DNA of 64,000 bases from NCBI RefSeq assembly GCF_018221685.1, contig NZ_JAGJTM010000005.1, positions 347,264 to 411,263 on the forward strand. The letters run 5' to 3'. Below are positions 1 to 8,928 of this stretch, piece after piece. A program made the translations under genes and the position numbers. The notes under the pieces were generated by a model. That model saw only the letters and a program-made list of their open reading frames with translations. It made no database searches and was not told the origin of the DNA. The stretch is from Bombella apis. Its GTDB lineage: Bacteria > Pseudomonadota > Alphaproteobacteria > Acetobacterales > Acetobacteraceae. Position 1 is the stretch's first letter. Each line of letters begins with the position of its first letter.

Positions 1-683
1 TCCTTCGCATCAAGGAACAGCACCTGGCTACAGCCATGGTCCGCCGCCTCCTGCTGGGGCAGCAGACTGGCTGCGTAATTGCCCCCACATTTGGCCTCAC
101 CCGTGCCACCGGGAGCCGCCCGTGTATACTGCTCCGACACCCAGACCGGGATGCTGCCATTACCACTGAAATACCCCCCTACAGGGCTGGCCAGCACGAC
201 GAACAGATATTCATTGGCCCGTTTCACGCCAAGAAACACTTCATTGGAGATCATGAACGGCCGCAGATAGAGGCTCTGCTCCGGATTGGTGGGCACCCAG
301 TCATGATCCACCTTCAGCAGGGCCTTGATGGACCCGAGGAAGAGCTCCTCCGGCAGCTCGGCCATGGAAAGGCGGCGGGCTGACGCCGCAAACCGGGCAG
401 CATTGGCCTCCGGCCGGAACAGCGTAACAGCCCCCCCCTTGCCACGATAGGCTTTCAGCCCCTCGAAAATCTCCTGCCCATAATGCAGGACGGTCGATGC
501 CGGGTCGATCTGCAAAGGCTGACGAGGAATAATTCTGGCGTCATGCCAGCCCTTTTCATCCGTATAACGGATGACGGCCATATGGTCCGTAAAGACACGC
601 CCGAACTTTGGGTCCACCATCAGGGCCTGCCGCTGCTCGGCTGATGTAGGGGTCTCTGTCCGTTCAATGCTGAACTCTGCCAT
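1..683 (-). CDS. ilvE: Branched-chain amino acid aminotransferase (5' part; gene runs off the window)
   Basis: Transfers the amino group between glutamate and the 2-oxo acids of leucine, isoleucine and valine, the last step of branched-chain amino acid synthesis (PLP fold type IV, cytosolic). Reading the minus strand from ATG at 683 gives 227 open codons up to the window edge, so the C-terminal third or so is missing. Seen directly: the motif GEAKCGGNYAAS, whose Lys198 aligns with the PLP lysine of BCAT enzymes, and HYGQEIFEGLKAYR (residues 68-80), typical of the group that includes the eukaryotic BCATs. The start is preceded by AGGAAG seven bases upstream. It is separated from rpsI by a terminator at 830-866 and so is probably its own transcription unit. 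Product identity is secure; only its length is unknown. Confidence 0.93.
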   Translation of the reverse strand, partial: MAEFSIERTETPTSAEQRQALMVDPKFGRVFTDHMAVIRYTDEKGWHDARIIPRQPLQIDPASTVLHYGQEIFEGLKAYRGKGGAVTLFRPEANAARFAASARRLSMAELPEELFLGSIKALLKVDHDWVPTNPEQSLYLRPFMISNEVFLGVKRANEYLFVVLASPVGGYFSGNGSIPVWVSEQYTRAAPGGTGEAKCGGNYAASLLPQQEAADHGCSQVLFLDAK

Positions 684-829
684 GATGCTTCCTGCCTTCC
701 CGGTCGGTTCAAAGATGTCACATTTCGGAATTTATGTGCTGTTCCGTCAAGAGACTAATATATGGAATACTATGTCTTTCAAGACCATATTTTTGAAACT
801 TTATTTCATGAATGCCAGACATGCACCAT

Positions 830-866
830 AAAAAAAACCCCCACCCGGCAGGGTGAGGGTTTTTCC
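830..866 (-). terminator. Rho-independent terminator after rplM-rpsI
   Basis: On the minus strand a GC-rich stem (ACCCTCACCC / GGGTGGGGGT, loop TGCC) is followed by a run of eight T. It lies about 30 bases after the rpsI stop codon. The A-run on the other side would also give a U-tract for plus-strand transcripts, but no plus-strand gene precedes it. Confidence 0.85.
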
Positions 867-898
867 GGCGCAGGCCAGTTTTCCGTATGGCTGAAAGA

Positions 899-1402
899 TC
901 AGCGCTTGGAGAACTGGAAGGAACGGCGGGCCTTGGCCTTACCGTACTTCTTACGCTCGACGACACGGCTGTCACGCGTCAGGAAGCCAGCCATCTTCAG
1001 CACACCACGCAGCTCCGGCTCGTAGTGGGTCAGGGCACGGGAGATACCGTGACGGACCGCACCAGCCTGACCGGAAAGACCACCGCCAGTGACCGTGCAA
1101 TACACGTCAAACTGGTTGTAGCGATCTGTCAGCAGGAAGGGCTGGGTGATCAGCATGCGCAGCACGGGGCGTGCGAAATAGTTCGTGACCGGGCGGCCGT
1201 TGACGGTGATCTCACCCTTGCCAGGCTTGATCCACACACGGGCGACGGCGTCCTTACGGCGGCCCGTTGCGTAGGAACGGCCCTGCGCATCACGCTTGGC
1301 TTCATAGACGGGAGCTGCATTGGCAACAGCAGGAGCCGCATTGGCCAGGTCCTGCAAAGTGCCGGTAAGCTCGGCGGCGGGGCGCTCTTGAGTTTCTGAC
1401 AT
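899..1402 (-). CDS. rpsI: 30S ribosomal protein S9 (bS9/uS9)
   Basis: Structural protein of the small ribosomal subunit head, whose C-terminal tail reaches the P-site tRNA. The 167-residue product has the conserved [14 protein letters not shown] block (about residues 44-57), the internal [19 protein letters not shown] block and the canonical end [11 protein letters not shown]. It carries an N-terminal extension of roughly 40 residues, including an Ala-rich stretch, compared with the E. coli protein; such extensions are common in alphaproteobacteria. The gene starts 11 bases after the rplM stop and shares its transcript, the classic rplM-rpsI operon, ending at the hairpin at 830-866. Confidence 0.97.
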   Translation of the reverse strand: MSETQERPAAELTGTLQDLANAAPAVANAAPVYEAKRDAQGRSYATGRRKDAVARVWIKPGKGEITVNGRPVTNYFARPVLRMLITQPFLLTDRYNQFDVYCTVTGGGLSGQAGAVRHGISRALTHYEPELRGVLKMAGFLTRDSRVVERKKYGKAKARRSFQFSKR

Positions 1403-1413
1403 GATGACAGGCC

Positions 1414-1884
1414 TTACTGACGTTTCAGGGTATTCTTGCGGTTCAGGGAAGCAACGTCCAGCTTGACGGGCTTCTGACCCTCATGCGGGTGCTCCGTGCC
1501 GGCATAGACGTACAGGTGCTTCATCTGGGCGCGCTGGAGCGGACCACGGGTGATCATGCGCTCGACAGCCTTCTCCACGACCTGACCGGGGTTCTTGCCC
1601 TCGAGACGCTGAGTGATGGTGCGCTCCTTGATGCCACCCGGATGGCCGGTGTGGTAATGGAAGAGCTTCTGGCCGACCTTGTTGCCTGTCAGGGCGATCT
1701 TCTCGGCGTTGATGACGACAACCGCATCACCGCAATCAACATGCGGGGTGTACTGCGGCTTGTGCTTGCCGCGCAGACGGTTGGCAATGATGGTGGCGAG
1801 ACGGCCCAGAACCAGCCCTTCGGCATCGATCAGGATCCAGTTTCTCGTCACCTCCGCGGGTTTCAGCGAAAGTGTGGTCTTCAT
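1414..1884 (-). CDS. rplM: 50S ribosomal protein L13 (uL13)
   Basis: Early-assembling protein of the large ribosomal subunit. The 156-residue product shows the family signature: the [16 protein letters not shown] start (residues 16-31), [15 protein letters not shown] in the middle, and the [12 protein letters not shown] block near residue 80. It is the first gene of the rplM-rpsI pair and is preceded by a good sigma-70-type promoter at 2010-2038. The ATG at 1884 leaves an N-terminus only slightly longer than in E. coli, so the start is well supported. Confidence 0.97.
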   Translation of the reverse strand: MKTTLSLKPAEVTRNWILIDAEGLVLGRLATIIANRLRGKHKPQYTPHVDCGDAVVVINAEKIALTGNKVGQKLFHYHTGHPGGIKERTITQRLEGKNPGQVVEKAVERMITRGPLQRAQMKHLYVYAGTEHPHEGQKPVKLDVASLNRKNTLKRQ

Positions 1885-2239
1885 GACGTATCATTTCCAG
1901 TTTGAGATGCCACGGACAATGCGGCATCAGGAAAAGGACTGCCCCGACGATGCCGGCTCCGTAAGAGGCCAGACACCCTGAAAGCCGGAAACAGATTCAG
2001 GATGTGGGCGTTATTGCGGGAGACGGGAAAAAGGTCAAGCCCTTTAATTCTGGACCATTGCGCCACAAGCGGCAGAGAACAGCCATTTTTTATGATGTGG
2101 TATTAAAATACCGCAAAATAATCCCTTCTTTCTGCCTCCTTCCGGCAGCAGACAGCTCCATCCCCATTTGCTCATGCCTCTGCCAAAGGGTATTGTGCCG
2201 GTTCGCATATCAAGAGTGCCCAAGTGAGGTAAGTGCAGC
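1885..2239. other. Divergent intergenic region between rplM and the 2240 gene
   Basis: 355 bases with no credible gene. It holds the rplM promoter (2010-2038) and a perfect 14-bp palindrome GGTATTAAAATACC at 2099-2112 inside an AT-rich patch. The ribosome-binding site of the plus-strand gene (GAGGTAAG) lies at its right end. I see no tRNA or riboswitch consensus. Confidence 0.6.
2010..2038 (-). promoter_or_regulatory. Predicted sigma-70 promoter of rplM-rpsI
   Basis: On the minus strand TTGACC (2033-2038) and AATAAC (2010-2015) are separated by exactly 17 bases, a near-consensus -35/-10 pair. The implied start site is about 120 bases upstream of the rplM ATG, leaving a moderate untranslated leader. 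Assigned by eye from spacing and sequence only. Confidence 0.55.
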
Positions 2240-3895
2240 ATGCAACGGTTACGGCTTCCCCTCTGTCTGGCCCTCCTCATCCTGATTCTGGGGGGACTGG
2301 GCATCTACCGCGAGGCCGGAATCCGTCTTTCCCACGCACTGGACCGGTTCCGGGCTGCCCTGCCTGCCGGGGCGGACTTTCATTACAGCGAGGTCCGGCC
2401 CGCATTCCTGCTTGGCGGGGTGACCCTGTATGATGTGTCGTTCCATTATCAGGCGACAGATTTCCACGCCCGGCGTGTCCGTTTCGGCTACCCCAAGCTG
2501 CTTTCCAGCGGAACCCTGAGACTGGCCAGCCTCCTGCTGGATTCACCCAGCTATACCGACCAGACACATCACATCACGGCAGACGAAGCGTCGTTCCATC
2601 ACCTCCATATCCCCTCCTCGGCAGAAACGCTGCATGAAGGTCATGGCGAAGCGGACAGCATGCGCTCCCTGGCAGCCATCATGTCGTTTGAACCGGAAGA
2701 CGTGACAGCCCTGCGCTTTGAACAGATGCAGCTGACAAAACTGCGTGTCTCACCATCAGAAAACGCCCCGCCCATTGCGGCTGGCTCCGCAGTTGCACGC
2801 CCGTTCACCATAAAAACACTGTCGGCTGACAACCTGATCGTTGAAGGCTACGGGCAGGGACTCCGTGTCCATACACTCATGAACGGCCTGTCCCTCTCCG
2901 TTTCCCTCCCCGGCGGCAAAAACAGCCTCTTCCCGCCAGTATTGCAGCAGATCCTCCTGCCCGGGAACACGGACGCCACTCCCGGGGCCAAATCTCCCAT
3001 GGAACTGAATCTGGCCCTCCAGCATCTGGAAGCCAGAGAAGGTTACATCCAGTGGCTGAAGCGCCCCTTCCAGCATGCAGGCAACCCGGCAGAAACATTC
3101 TGGCAGGACCCGGCAGCAACCCTGTGGGAAAAGCCTGGCAAACTGGAAATCAACGGCCTGTCCCTTCTCTTCAGCCGGACAGACCTGCGACGGACCCTCA
3201 TCCTCACCCATCTGGCAGGTGAGCGGCGGGCCGGAGAGAATGATGATCTCCGCACGGAGGGAGACCTGTCCGGCCTGACGACCCGGCTCTCGCCCCCCCC
3301 CTCACTGCTGGCCTCTCCCGTGGCTCTGCCGACGGATTACCACATCATTGCCACCTCCCGGAAAAGGATGGGGGAATGGGACGAGACCCTCCAGCTCCGT
3401 ACCCTTTTTGGCAAGGACAGCCCCGCCCTGATGTCCGTGGTCTTCAGTCTGCCTGACATCAATCCGTTCCATCTGGGCGATGACAGCGTGTCACGCTTCC
3501 TCCAAGCTGGGCAATGCCTGGGGACAGAGCTGACCGTGCAGGGGCTGGACATCTTCTCCTATTACGGCATCCTGACCCACCAGGCTGAAGCCTCCTCCGA
3601 AACGGACAAACCAGCCGATGGAACGGGCGCCGCCAAACCCACACTGGAGTCTCCAAAAGGCTCCATGATGGCCGAACAGGGGTATGTCGTTACACCCCGC
3701 TTCAATGTTCTGGCCCTCCAGAAACCCATTCTGGCCCCTGTACTGGATTTCCTGCTGGCACCCGAACGGCGGACCCTCACCTTCAAGACCGGGCCGCTCT
3801 CTCTGGAGGAACTGGCCCATATCCCGAGCGACAGCAGCGACACGGCCAAATTCGACCGGCTGCATGTACTGAGTGTCACAACGCAGGACCAGTAA
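2240..3895 (+). CDS. Hypothetical envelope protein, AsmA/DUF2125-like in character
   Basis: A 551-residue protein of unknown function. Residues 4-22 form one strongly hydrophobic segment after a short positive start, fitting a signal anchor or uncleaved signal peptide, with the rest exported. The body is built of short alternating hydrophobic/polar beta-strand-like stretches, such as FHYSEVRPAFLLGGVTLYDV and RVRFGYPKLLSSGTLRLASL, which recall the beta-rich periplasmic repeats of AsmA-like and DUF2125 proteins. I could not match a specific family, so this is a resemblance only. The ATG at 2240 has a good Shine-Dalgarno (GAGGTAAG). It stands alone between rplM (divergent) and tRNA-His (convergent). 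No catalytic motif is visible. Confidence 0.6.
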   Translation: MQRLRLPLCLALLILILGGLGIYREAGIRLSHALDRFRAALPAGADFHYSEVRPAFLLGGVTLYDVSFHYQATDFHARRVRFGYPKLLSSGTLRLASLLLDSPSYTDQTHHITADEASFHHLHIPSSAETLHEGHGEADSMRSLAAIMSFEPEDVTALRFEQMQLTKLRVSPSENAPPIAAGSAVARPFTIKTLSADNLIVEGYGQGLRVHTLMNGLSLSVSLPGGKNSLFPPVLQQILLPGNTDATPGAKSPMELNLALQHLEAREGYIQWLKRPFQHAGNPAETFWQDPAATLWEKPGKLEINGLSLLFSRTDLRRTLILTHLAGERRAGENDDLRTEGDLSGLTTRLSPPPSLLASPVALPTDYHIIATSRKRMGEWDETLQLRTLFGKDSPALMSVVFSLPDINPFHLGDDSVSRFLQAGQCLGTELTVQGLDIFSYYGILTHQAEASSETDKPADGTGAAKPTLESPKGSMMAEQGYVVTPRFNVLALQKPILAPVLDFLLAPERRTLTFKTGPLSLEELAHIPSDSSDTAKFDRLHVLSVTTQDQ

Positions 3896-3948
3896 AGGCT
3901 CAGGAGAGCCTGCCTGCGTCACTCTACATCACCTTTCAGGGGAAATGC

Positions 3949-4025
3949 TGGGGCGAATGACGGGATTCGAACCCGCGACCACCGGTACCACAAACCGGCG
4001 CTCTACCAACTGAGCTACATCCGCC
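3949..4025 (-). tRNA. tRNA-His (anticodon GTG)
   Basis: Full cloverleaf on the minus strand: acceptor GCGGATG pairing with CATTCGC, D-arm GCTC...GAGC, anticodon stem CCGGT/ACCGG around loop TTGTGGT (anticodon at 3989-3991), and T-arm CGGGTTCGAATCCCG. The extra 5' G at position -1 opposite discriminator C73, the hallmark of tRNA-His, is encoded, as is the CCA end. It is convergent with the gene at 2240. Confidence 0.97.
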
Positions 4026-4298
4026 ACACAGCGACCTGACATTTATTAAATCCTGCTTCTGCCGTCCAGCCCTCAAAAGCATTTTTGTCATATTTTTTTA
4101 GGACGTACCCCCTCCGGGCCGAAAAACCCGCCATCATGGGCCGATATCCGGTACGACATGGCCACAATGCTTCACAGCCTCCCGGCAGCCGCCTATAGTT
4201 GCCGCACAATTGGCCGCACCGGGCCGCCAGTACGGTGACCATGGCAGAACCTTGTATCTGCCCCACAGCCTCAACAGAGAGAAGGACCAGCCGCATTC

Positions 4299-5753
4299 AT
4301 GGCCAGTGATTCCTACATCCAGCAATGGACCCAAAGACCCGTCAGGGAAATATTGGCAGGCATGGTGGGCACGTTCGCCCTCATTCCTGAAGTCATCGCC
4401 TTTTCCTACATTGCTGGCGTGTCACCGGCCGTCTCGCTGTTCGCTTCCTTCGTCATCTCCGTCTCCATCGCCATCTTCGGAGGCAGGCCGGGCATGATCT
4501 CCGGGGCCGCCGGGTCTGTTGCCCTGGTGCTGGCACCGCTCGTCCATGCCCATGGCCTCCAGTACATGCTGCTGGCCACCCTGATGGCCGGGGGCCTGCA
4601 GGTCATCTTCGGGCTGCTGCGCCTCCACTCCCTGATGCGATTCGTCTCCAGCGAGGTCCGTACCGGCTTCGTCAACGCCCTGGCCATTCTCATCTTTTCC
4701 GCACAGGTCCCGCAGATGCTGGGAGTGAGCTGGCAGACCCATCTGCTCATCATCATCGGGCTGGTCATCATCTATCTTCTGCCCCGGCTCTCCAAGGCCA
4801 TTCCCTCACCGCTCATCTGCATCATCGTACTGACGGCCATCACCATCATCCATCCGATGCCGGTCCGTACCATTGCGGACCTCGGGGCCCTGCCGACAGG
4901 CCTGCCGCAGTTCACCCTGCCACAGCTTCCCCTGAATGCTGAAACGCTCACCATCACCTTTCCGTATGCCCTGGCCGTGGCGGCTGTCGGACTGCTGGAA
5001 TCCCTGATGACTGCCAGTGTGGTGGATGACCTGACGGACACGCATGGCACACCACAGAGAGAATGTACCGGGCTGGGAATCTCCAACATTTTCGTCGGCC
5101 TGTTCGGCGGGATTGCCGGATGCGGCATGATCGGCCAGACCGTCGGCAACCTGCGCTATGGCGGGCGTGGGCGGCTCTCCACCTTCACGGCCGGGGCCTT
5201 CCTCCTGCTGCTGATGGTCGTGCTGCACCCATGGGTGGCCCGGGTGCCGGTCGCCGCCCTCGTGGCCATCATGATCATGGTATCCGTCAGCACCTTCGCC
5301 TGGGGCAGCCTGAAAGACCTCTTCCACCACCCCAAGCTGACCAGCCTCGTGATGCTCGTCACCGTCGGCGTGGTCGTGCTGACCCACAATCTGGCGGCTG
5401 GCGTGCTCGTGGGCGTCCTGCTCTCCGGCTTGTTCTTTGCATGGCATACGGCCCGGCTGGTGCAGGTCCGCTCCACGGAAGAACATGACATACTGACCTA
5501 CCACATACAGGGTCAGATCTTCTTTGCTTCAGCAGACCTGATGGCCGAGGCCATGACCTACACCACCCATGCCCACCGGGTGACGCTGGACCTCTCCCAC
5601 GCGCGCTTCTGGGACATCACGGCCGTGCAGGCCCTCGAGAAGATTGTCGAGAAATTCCGCAAGCACGGCAAGGAGGTGACCGTCTGCGGGCTGGATCATG
5701 CCCAGCATGGCATCCTCACCGAGCAGTCCGACGAAAAGGCTTTCACCATCTGA
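4299..5753 (+). CDS. SulP-family anion transporter with STAS domain
   Basis: Inner-membrane SLC26/SulP protein, a family that moves sulfate, bicarbonate or other anions. The 484 residues are short for the family. They contain about ten to twelve hydrophobic segments (roughly 15-385), starting with GMVGTFALIPEVIAFSYIAG, the SulP entry motif, followed by the conserved ISGAAGSVALVLAPLV stretch. Residues about 395-484 form a STAS domain (VTLDLSHARFWDITAVQALE). The substrate cannot be read from the sequence. There is no carbonic anhydrase or sulfate-assimilation gene nearby to guide it. It is a single-gene unit ending at the hairpin at 5784-5817. The ATG at 4299 has only a distant GAAGGA, so initiation may be weak. 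Confidence 0.85.
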   Translation: MASDSYIQQWTQRPVREILAGMVGTFALIPEVIAFSYIAGVSPAVSLFASFVISVSIAIFGGRPGMISGAAGSVALVLAPLVHAHGLQYMLLATLMAGGLQVIFGLLRLHSLMRFVSSEVRTGFVNALAILIFSAQVPQMLGVSWQTHLLIIIGLVIIYLLPRLSKAIPSPLICIIVLTAITIIHPMPVRTIADLGALPTGLPQFTLPQLPLNAETLTITFPYALAVAAVGLLESLMTASVVDDLTDTHGTPQRECTGLGISNIFVGLFGGIAGCGMIGQTVGNLRYGGRGRLSTFTAGAFLLLLMVVLHPWVARVPVAALVAIMIMVSVSTFAWGSLKDLFHHPKLTSLVMLVTVGVVVLTHNLAAGVLVGVLLSGLFFAWHTARLVQVRSTEEHDILTYHIQGQIFFASADLMAEAMTYTTHAHRVTLDLSHARFWDITAVQALEKIVEKFRKHGKEVTVCGLDHAQHGILTEQSDEKAFTI

Positions 5754-5783
5754 AGGAGGCCCGACCTCGGCCTCCGGATACGG

Positions 5784-5817
5784 AAAACCCCGGCAGGATG
5801 ACCTCGCCGGGGTTTTT
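5784..5817. terminator. Bidirectional terminator between the SulP gene and hflX
   Basis: Stem AAAACCCCGGC / GCCGGGGTTTTT with an 11-base loop sits between convergent genes. A-runs and T-runs flank both sides, so it can serve both the plus-strand transporter and the minus-strand hflX operon. Confidence 0.85.
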
Positions 5818-5822
5818 CATGA

Positions 5823-7145
5823 TCAGCCCTCCTGTTCCAGCATGAGGGGCAAGGCTGGAAACTGCCGGACAAAACGCTGCTGATCCGCCGGGAACAGACG
5901 GACCCGGAGATGCAGTCTCTCCTCATCATCCAGCCGTTCCATCACCTCCCCATGCTCATGAAGCCATGCCAGTGCGGCACCATCCGTGACAGGAATCTGC
6001 ACCGAAAACTGCTTCATGGACCGTGTCATGAAGGCATCCAGAGCCTCCATGAGGTCCGGCAGCCCTTCCCCCGTCAGAGCGGACACGGCCACGCTGCCCT
6101 CACGGCGGGGCACGGCCTCCGTACCGCCCAGAAGATCAGCCTTGTTCAGCACCTCGATCGTCCGTTCCGGCCACGCCTCATCCAGCATCCCGTCGGCTGT
6201 CATGTCACCCAGAACGGACAGCACGTCCTCCCGCTGGGAGGCACTGTCCGGATGGGCGACATCACGCACATGCAGGATGATGTCTGCCTCCGCCACCTCT
6301 TCCAGCGTCGCCCGGAAGGCGGCGATCAGCTCGGTCGGCAGGTCGCTGATGAATCCCACCGTGTCGGACAGGATGACCCGACGGCCTGAAGGCAGGGTCA
6401 GGTTCCGCATGGTCGGGTCCAACGTGGCGAAGAGCTGGTCCTGTGCGTGGACACCCGCCCCGGTGATCCGGTTGAACAGGGTGGACTTTCCCGCATTGGT
6501 ATACCCCACCAGAGCCACGACCGGGAACGGAACCTTGCGACGGGCATGACGGTGCAGACCACGGGTCCGACGGACCTGCTCCAGCTCCTTCCGCAGCTTG
6601 ACCAGACGTTCATCCAGCATCCGCCTGTCCGCCTCGATCTGCGTTTCACCCGGGCCACCAAGGAAGCCGAACCCACCACGCTGCCGCTCCAGATGCGTCC
6701 AGAGCCGGACAAGGCGGGACCGCTGATATTCCAGATGCGCCAGCTCCACCTGCAACACACCCTCCCGTGTCGCAGCTCTGGCTCCGAAAATATCCAGAAT
6801 CAGGCCGGTCCGGTCCACCACCTTGCAGCCCATCTCTTTTTCCAGGTTGCGCTGCTGGGCAGGCGAAAGACGGGCATCGACCACCACCACGCCCACGGAC
6901 TCCGCCTTGACGATCTCTGTCAGCTCCTCCAGCTGCCCCGCACCGAGGAGGGTCGCCGGGCGCTTCGTCCGCAGCGGATAAATGGCCGTATGGACGATCT
7001 CCAACCCAATGGAGGCCGCGAGCCCCACCGCCTCCTCCAGCCGGGCTTCTGCGGCTCGGCCTTCAGCGAAGGCCTGCTTCTCCGCAGGGAGAATGACGGC
7101 GGCGAGGGTGGGCTTGCGGGCGGTTTCCTTGGGCTGACGTCTCAA
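5823..7145 (-). CDS. hflX: GTPase HflX
   Basis: Ribosome-associated GTPase that can split stalled or heat-damaged ribosomes. The 440-residue product has the HflX N-terminal domain (ATLLGAGQLEEL, DARLSPAQQRNLE), then a coiled linker with GGFGFLGGPGETQIEADRR, and a G domain with GYTNAGKST (G1), DTVGFI (G3) and NKADL (G4). No ATG fits the start: the frame opens with TTG at 7145, preceded by AGGA ten bases upstream; an ATG seen just upstream (ATGTTCCGGATTTGA) runs straight into a stop. It follows hfq by 107 bases, the usual hfq-hflX pairing, and probably shares the ntr transcript. Confidence 0.93.
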   Translation of the reverse strand: MRRQPKETARKPTLAAVILPAEKQAFAEGRAAEARLEEAVGLAASIGLEIVHTAIYPLRTKRPATLLGAGQLEELTEIVKAESVGVVVVDARLSPAQQRNLEKEMGCKVVDRTGLILDIFGARAATREGVLQVELAHLEYQRSRLVRLWTHLERQRGGFGFLGGPGETQIEADRRMLDERLVKLRKELEQVRRTRGLHRHARRKVPFPVVALVGYTNAGKSTLFNRITGAGVHAQDQLFATLDPTMRNLTLPSGRRVILSDTVGFISDLPTELIAAFRATLEEVAEADIILHVRDVAHPDSASQREDVLSVLGDMTADGMLDEAWPERTIEVLNKADLLGGTEAVPRREGSVAVSALTGEGLPDLMEALDAFMTRSMKQFSVQIPVTDGAALAWLHEHGEVMERLDDEERLHLRVRLFPADQQRFVRQFPALPLMLEQEG

Positions 7146-7252
7146 ATCCGGAACATCCTGTCTTTAAAATCCTGTATCGGCCTTTTTCAGGCCCGCCTCA
7201 TATGGGAGGGAGCCCTGCCAGACACAAGCACCCCCCGGAAGAGAGGCACCAG

Positions 7253-7480
7253 TCAGGGCAGGTCCGAAAGAGCCGCCACGGGCATGATGGTGCTGATCGC
7301 ATGTTTGTAGACGAGCTGCACATGCCCGTCCCGGCGGAGCAGCACACTGCGACCATCAAACCGTGTGATGACCCCCTGAAGCTTGACACCATTGACCAGA
7401 AAAACCGTCACCGGTTCTTCCCGCTGCTGCACATGGGCCAGAAACTGCTCCTGCACGTCGCCTGTTCTCTGTTCTGACAT
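7253..7480 (-). CDS. hfq: RNA chaperone Hfq
   Basis: Sm-like hexameric ring protein that pairs small RNAs with mRNAs. The 75-residue product has the Sm1 block ([19 protein letters not shown]) and Sm2 block ([11 protein letters not shown]), including the YKH residues of the proximal uridine pocket. It lacks the long acidic tail found in enterobacterial Hfq, as usual for alphaproteobacteria. Two starts compete: ATG at 7495 overlaps the ntrX stop (ATGA), while ATG at 7480 has a strong GAAGGA just upstream and gives a normal N-terminus ([10 protein letters not shown]), so I prefer 7480. The position directly after ntrX is conserved in related bacteria. Confidence 0.93.
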   Translation of the reverse strand: MSEQRTGDVQEQFLAHVQQREEPVTVFLVNGVKLQGVITRFDGRSVLLRRDGHVQLVYKHAISTIMPVAALSDLP

Positions 7481-7491
7481 GGATTCCTTCA

Positions 7492-8919
7492 TCATTTCCC
7501 ACCCTGCCCGTCACGTTCGGACGGGGCAGCAGACCGATCTTCCTGTGTTACACCAAGCTGCTTGAGTTTGCGGTGCAGTGCGCTCCGCTCCATGCAGACA
7601 AAATTGGCCGTCCGGCTGATATTGCCACCAAAACGCATCAGCTGGACCTGCAGATACTGTGTCTCGAACTGGTCCCGAGCCTCCCGCAAAGGCAGGCTCA
7701 TCACATCAGCACCAGCTGTCAGGCAGGTCATGGAAGGAGCCCCCTCCCGGACTGCCTCTGGCAGCATGTCTGCCCGTATGATGTGCGGGGTGTCACCATC
7801 CCCACCGGGGGCCAGAATGAGCATCCGTTCCATCAGGTTCCGCAGCTCACGCACATTCCCCGGCCATTCGTAAGTCTGGAGACAGGCCAGAGCATCCACG
7901 GCAAGTGTCCGGACCGGCAGGCCGGAAGACCGGGCACAACGTTCCAGAAAATGCTGCGCCATGACCGGAATATCTTCTGGTCGCTCCGAAAGAGCCGGAA
8001 CCTGAAGGGGCACGACGGCCAGCCGATAATACAGGTCCTCCCGGAAACGGCGCCGGACAATTTCAGCCTGAAGGTCCCGGCTGGTGGTCGCCAGCACCCG
8101 GACATCCACCTTCACGCTGTGATTGCCACCCAGACGCTCGAACGTATTGACCTGAAGCGCCCGCACGATCTTGCCCTGTGTCTCCAGCGGCATGTCGGCC
8201 ACTTCATCCAACAGCAGGGTGCCCCGATGGGCACGCTCCAGCAGGCCCGGACGGCCCGGCCTGTCACCGGCTCCCTCAACCCCGAAAAGTTCTTCCTCCA
8301 GATGCTCCGGGGCCAAAGCGGCACAGTTCAGCACCACGAAAGGGCCCTCCGCCCTTTTGGATTCAGCGTGGATGAGCCGAGCCACCACCTCCTTGCCCGC
8401 ACCGGCAGGGCCGGTGATAAGAACACGGGAGTTGGTAGGGGCCACACGGCTGATCTGCCCCCGCAGCGCATTGACGAGCGCACTGTTGCCCATGAGCGTG
8501 CTCTGCTCTCCGGCTCTCAGGCGCAGCTCGGCATTTTCCTTGCGCAGCCGGGCTGCCTCCAGCGCCCGACGGACAATGACCAGAAGACGGTCCGACTGGA
8601 AGGGCTTCTCCAGAAAATCATAAGCCCCCTGATGCAGGCTGGAGACGGCCGTCTCGATCGTTCCGTGCCCGGAAATCATGATGACAGGCACATCCGGCTG
8701 CTCCTCCCGGAACAGACGCAGCAGGGCCATGCCGTCCAGACGAGAGTTCTGGAGCCAGATGTCCAGTATCACCAGCGAGGGCCGATTCTCCCGGAAAACC
8801 CGGATGGCCTCATCAGCCTCCGCAGCTCCACAGGTCACGTAGCCATCATCCTCCAGAATCCCGGCAAGCAGGAGGCGGATATCCGGCTCGTCATCAACGA
8901 TCAGAATTTCATGCTCCAT
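7492..8919 (-). CDS. ntrX: Nitrogen regulation response regulator NtrX
   Basis: Response regulator partner of NtrY, linked in alphaproteobacteria to nitrogen, redox and envelope control. The 475-residue protein has a receiver domain (1-120, with [13 protein letters not shown] around the phosphoacceptor Asp), an AAA+ domain with Walker A (GPAGAGKE) and Walker B ([12 protein letters not shown]), and a C-terminal Fis-type helix-turn-helix. The GAFTGA loop needed to contact sigma-54 is absent: the protein runs from ELFGVEGAG directly to GLLERA. This is known for alphaproteobacterial NtrX and implies sigma-54-independent action. The start at 8919 has AAGG seven bases upstream. It lies nine bases after ntrY. 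Confidence 0.92.
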   Translation of the reverse strand: MEHEILIVDDEPDIRLLLAGILEDDGYVTCGAAEADEAIRVFRENRPSLVILDIWLQNSRLDGMALLRLFREEQPDVPVIMISGHGTIETAVSSLHQGAYDFLEKPFQSDRLLVIVRRALEAARLRKENAELRLRAGEQSTLMGNSALVNALRGQISRVAPTNSRVLITGPAGAGKEVVARLIHAESKRAEGPFVVLNCAALAPEHLEEELFGVEGAGDRPGRPGLLERAHRGTLLLDEVADMPLETQGKIVRALQVNTFERLGGNHSVKVDVRVLATTSRDLQAEIVRRRFREDLYYRLAVVPLQVPALSERPEDIPVMAQHFLERCARSSGLPVRTLAVDALACLQTYEWPGNVRELRNLMERMLILAPGGDGDTPHIIRADMLPEAVREGAPSMTCLTAGADVMSLPLREARDQFETQYLQVQLMRFGGNISRTANFVCMERSALHRKLKQLGVTQEDRSAAPSERDGQGGK

Positions 8920-8928
8920 GGGATACCT

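Noticed and set aside
36..383. Plus-strand frame at the left edge
   Set aside because: Antisense to the ilvE fragment, which has the PLP-lysine motif in the other frame.
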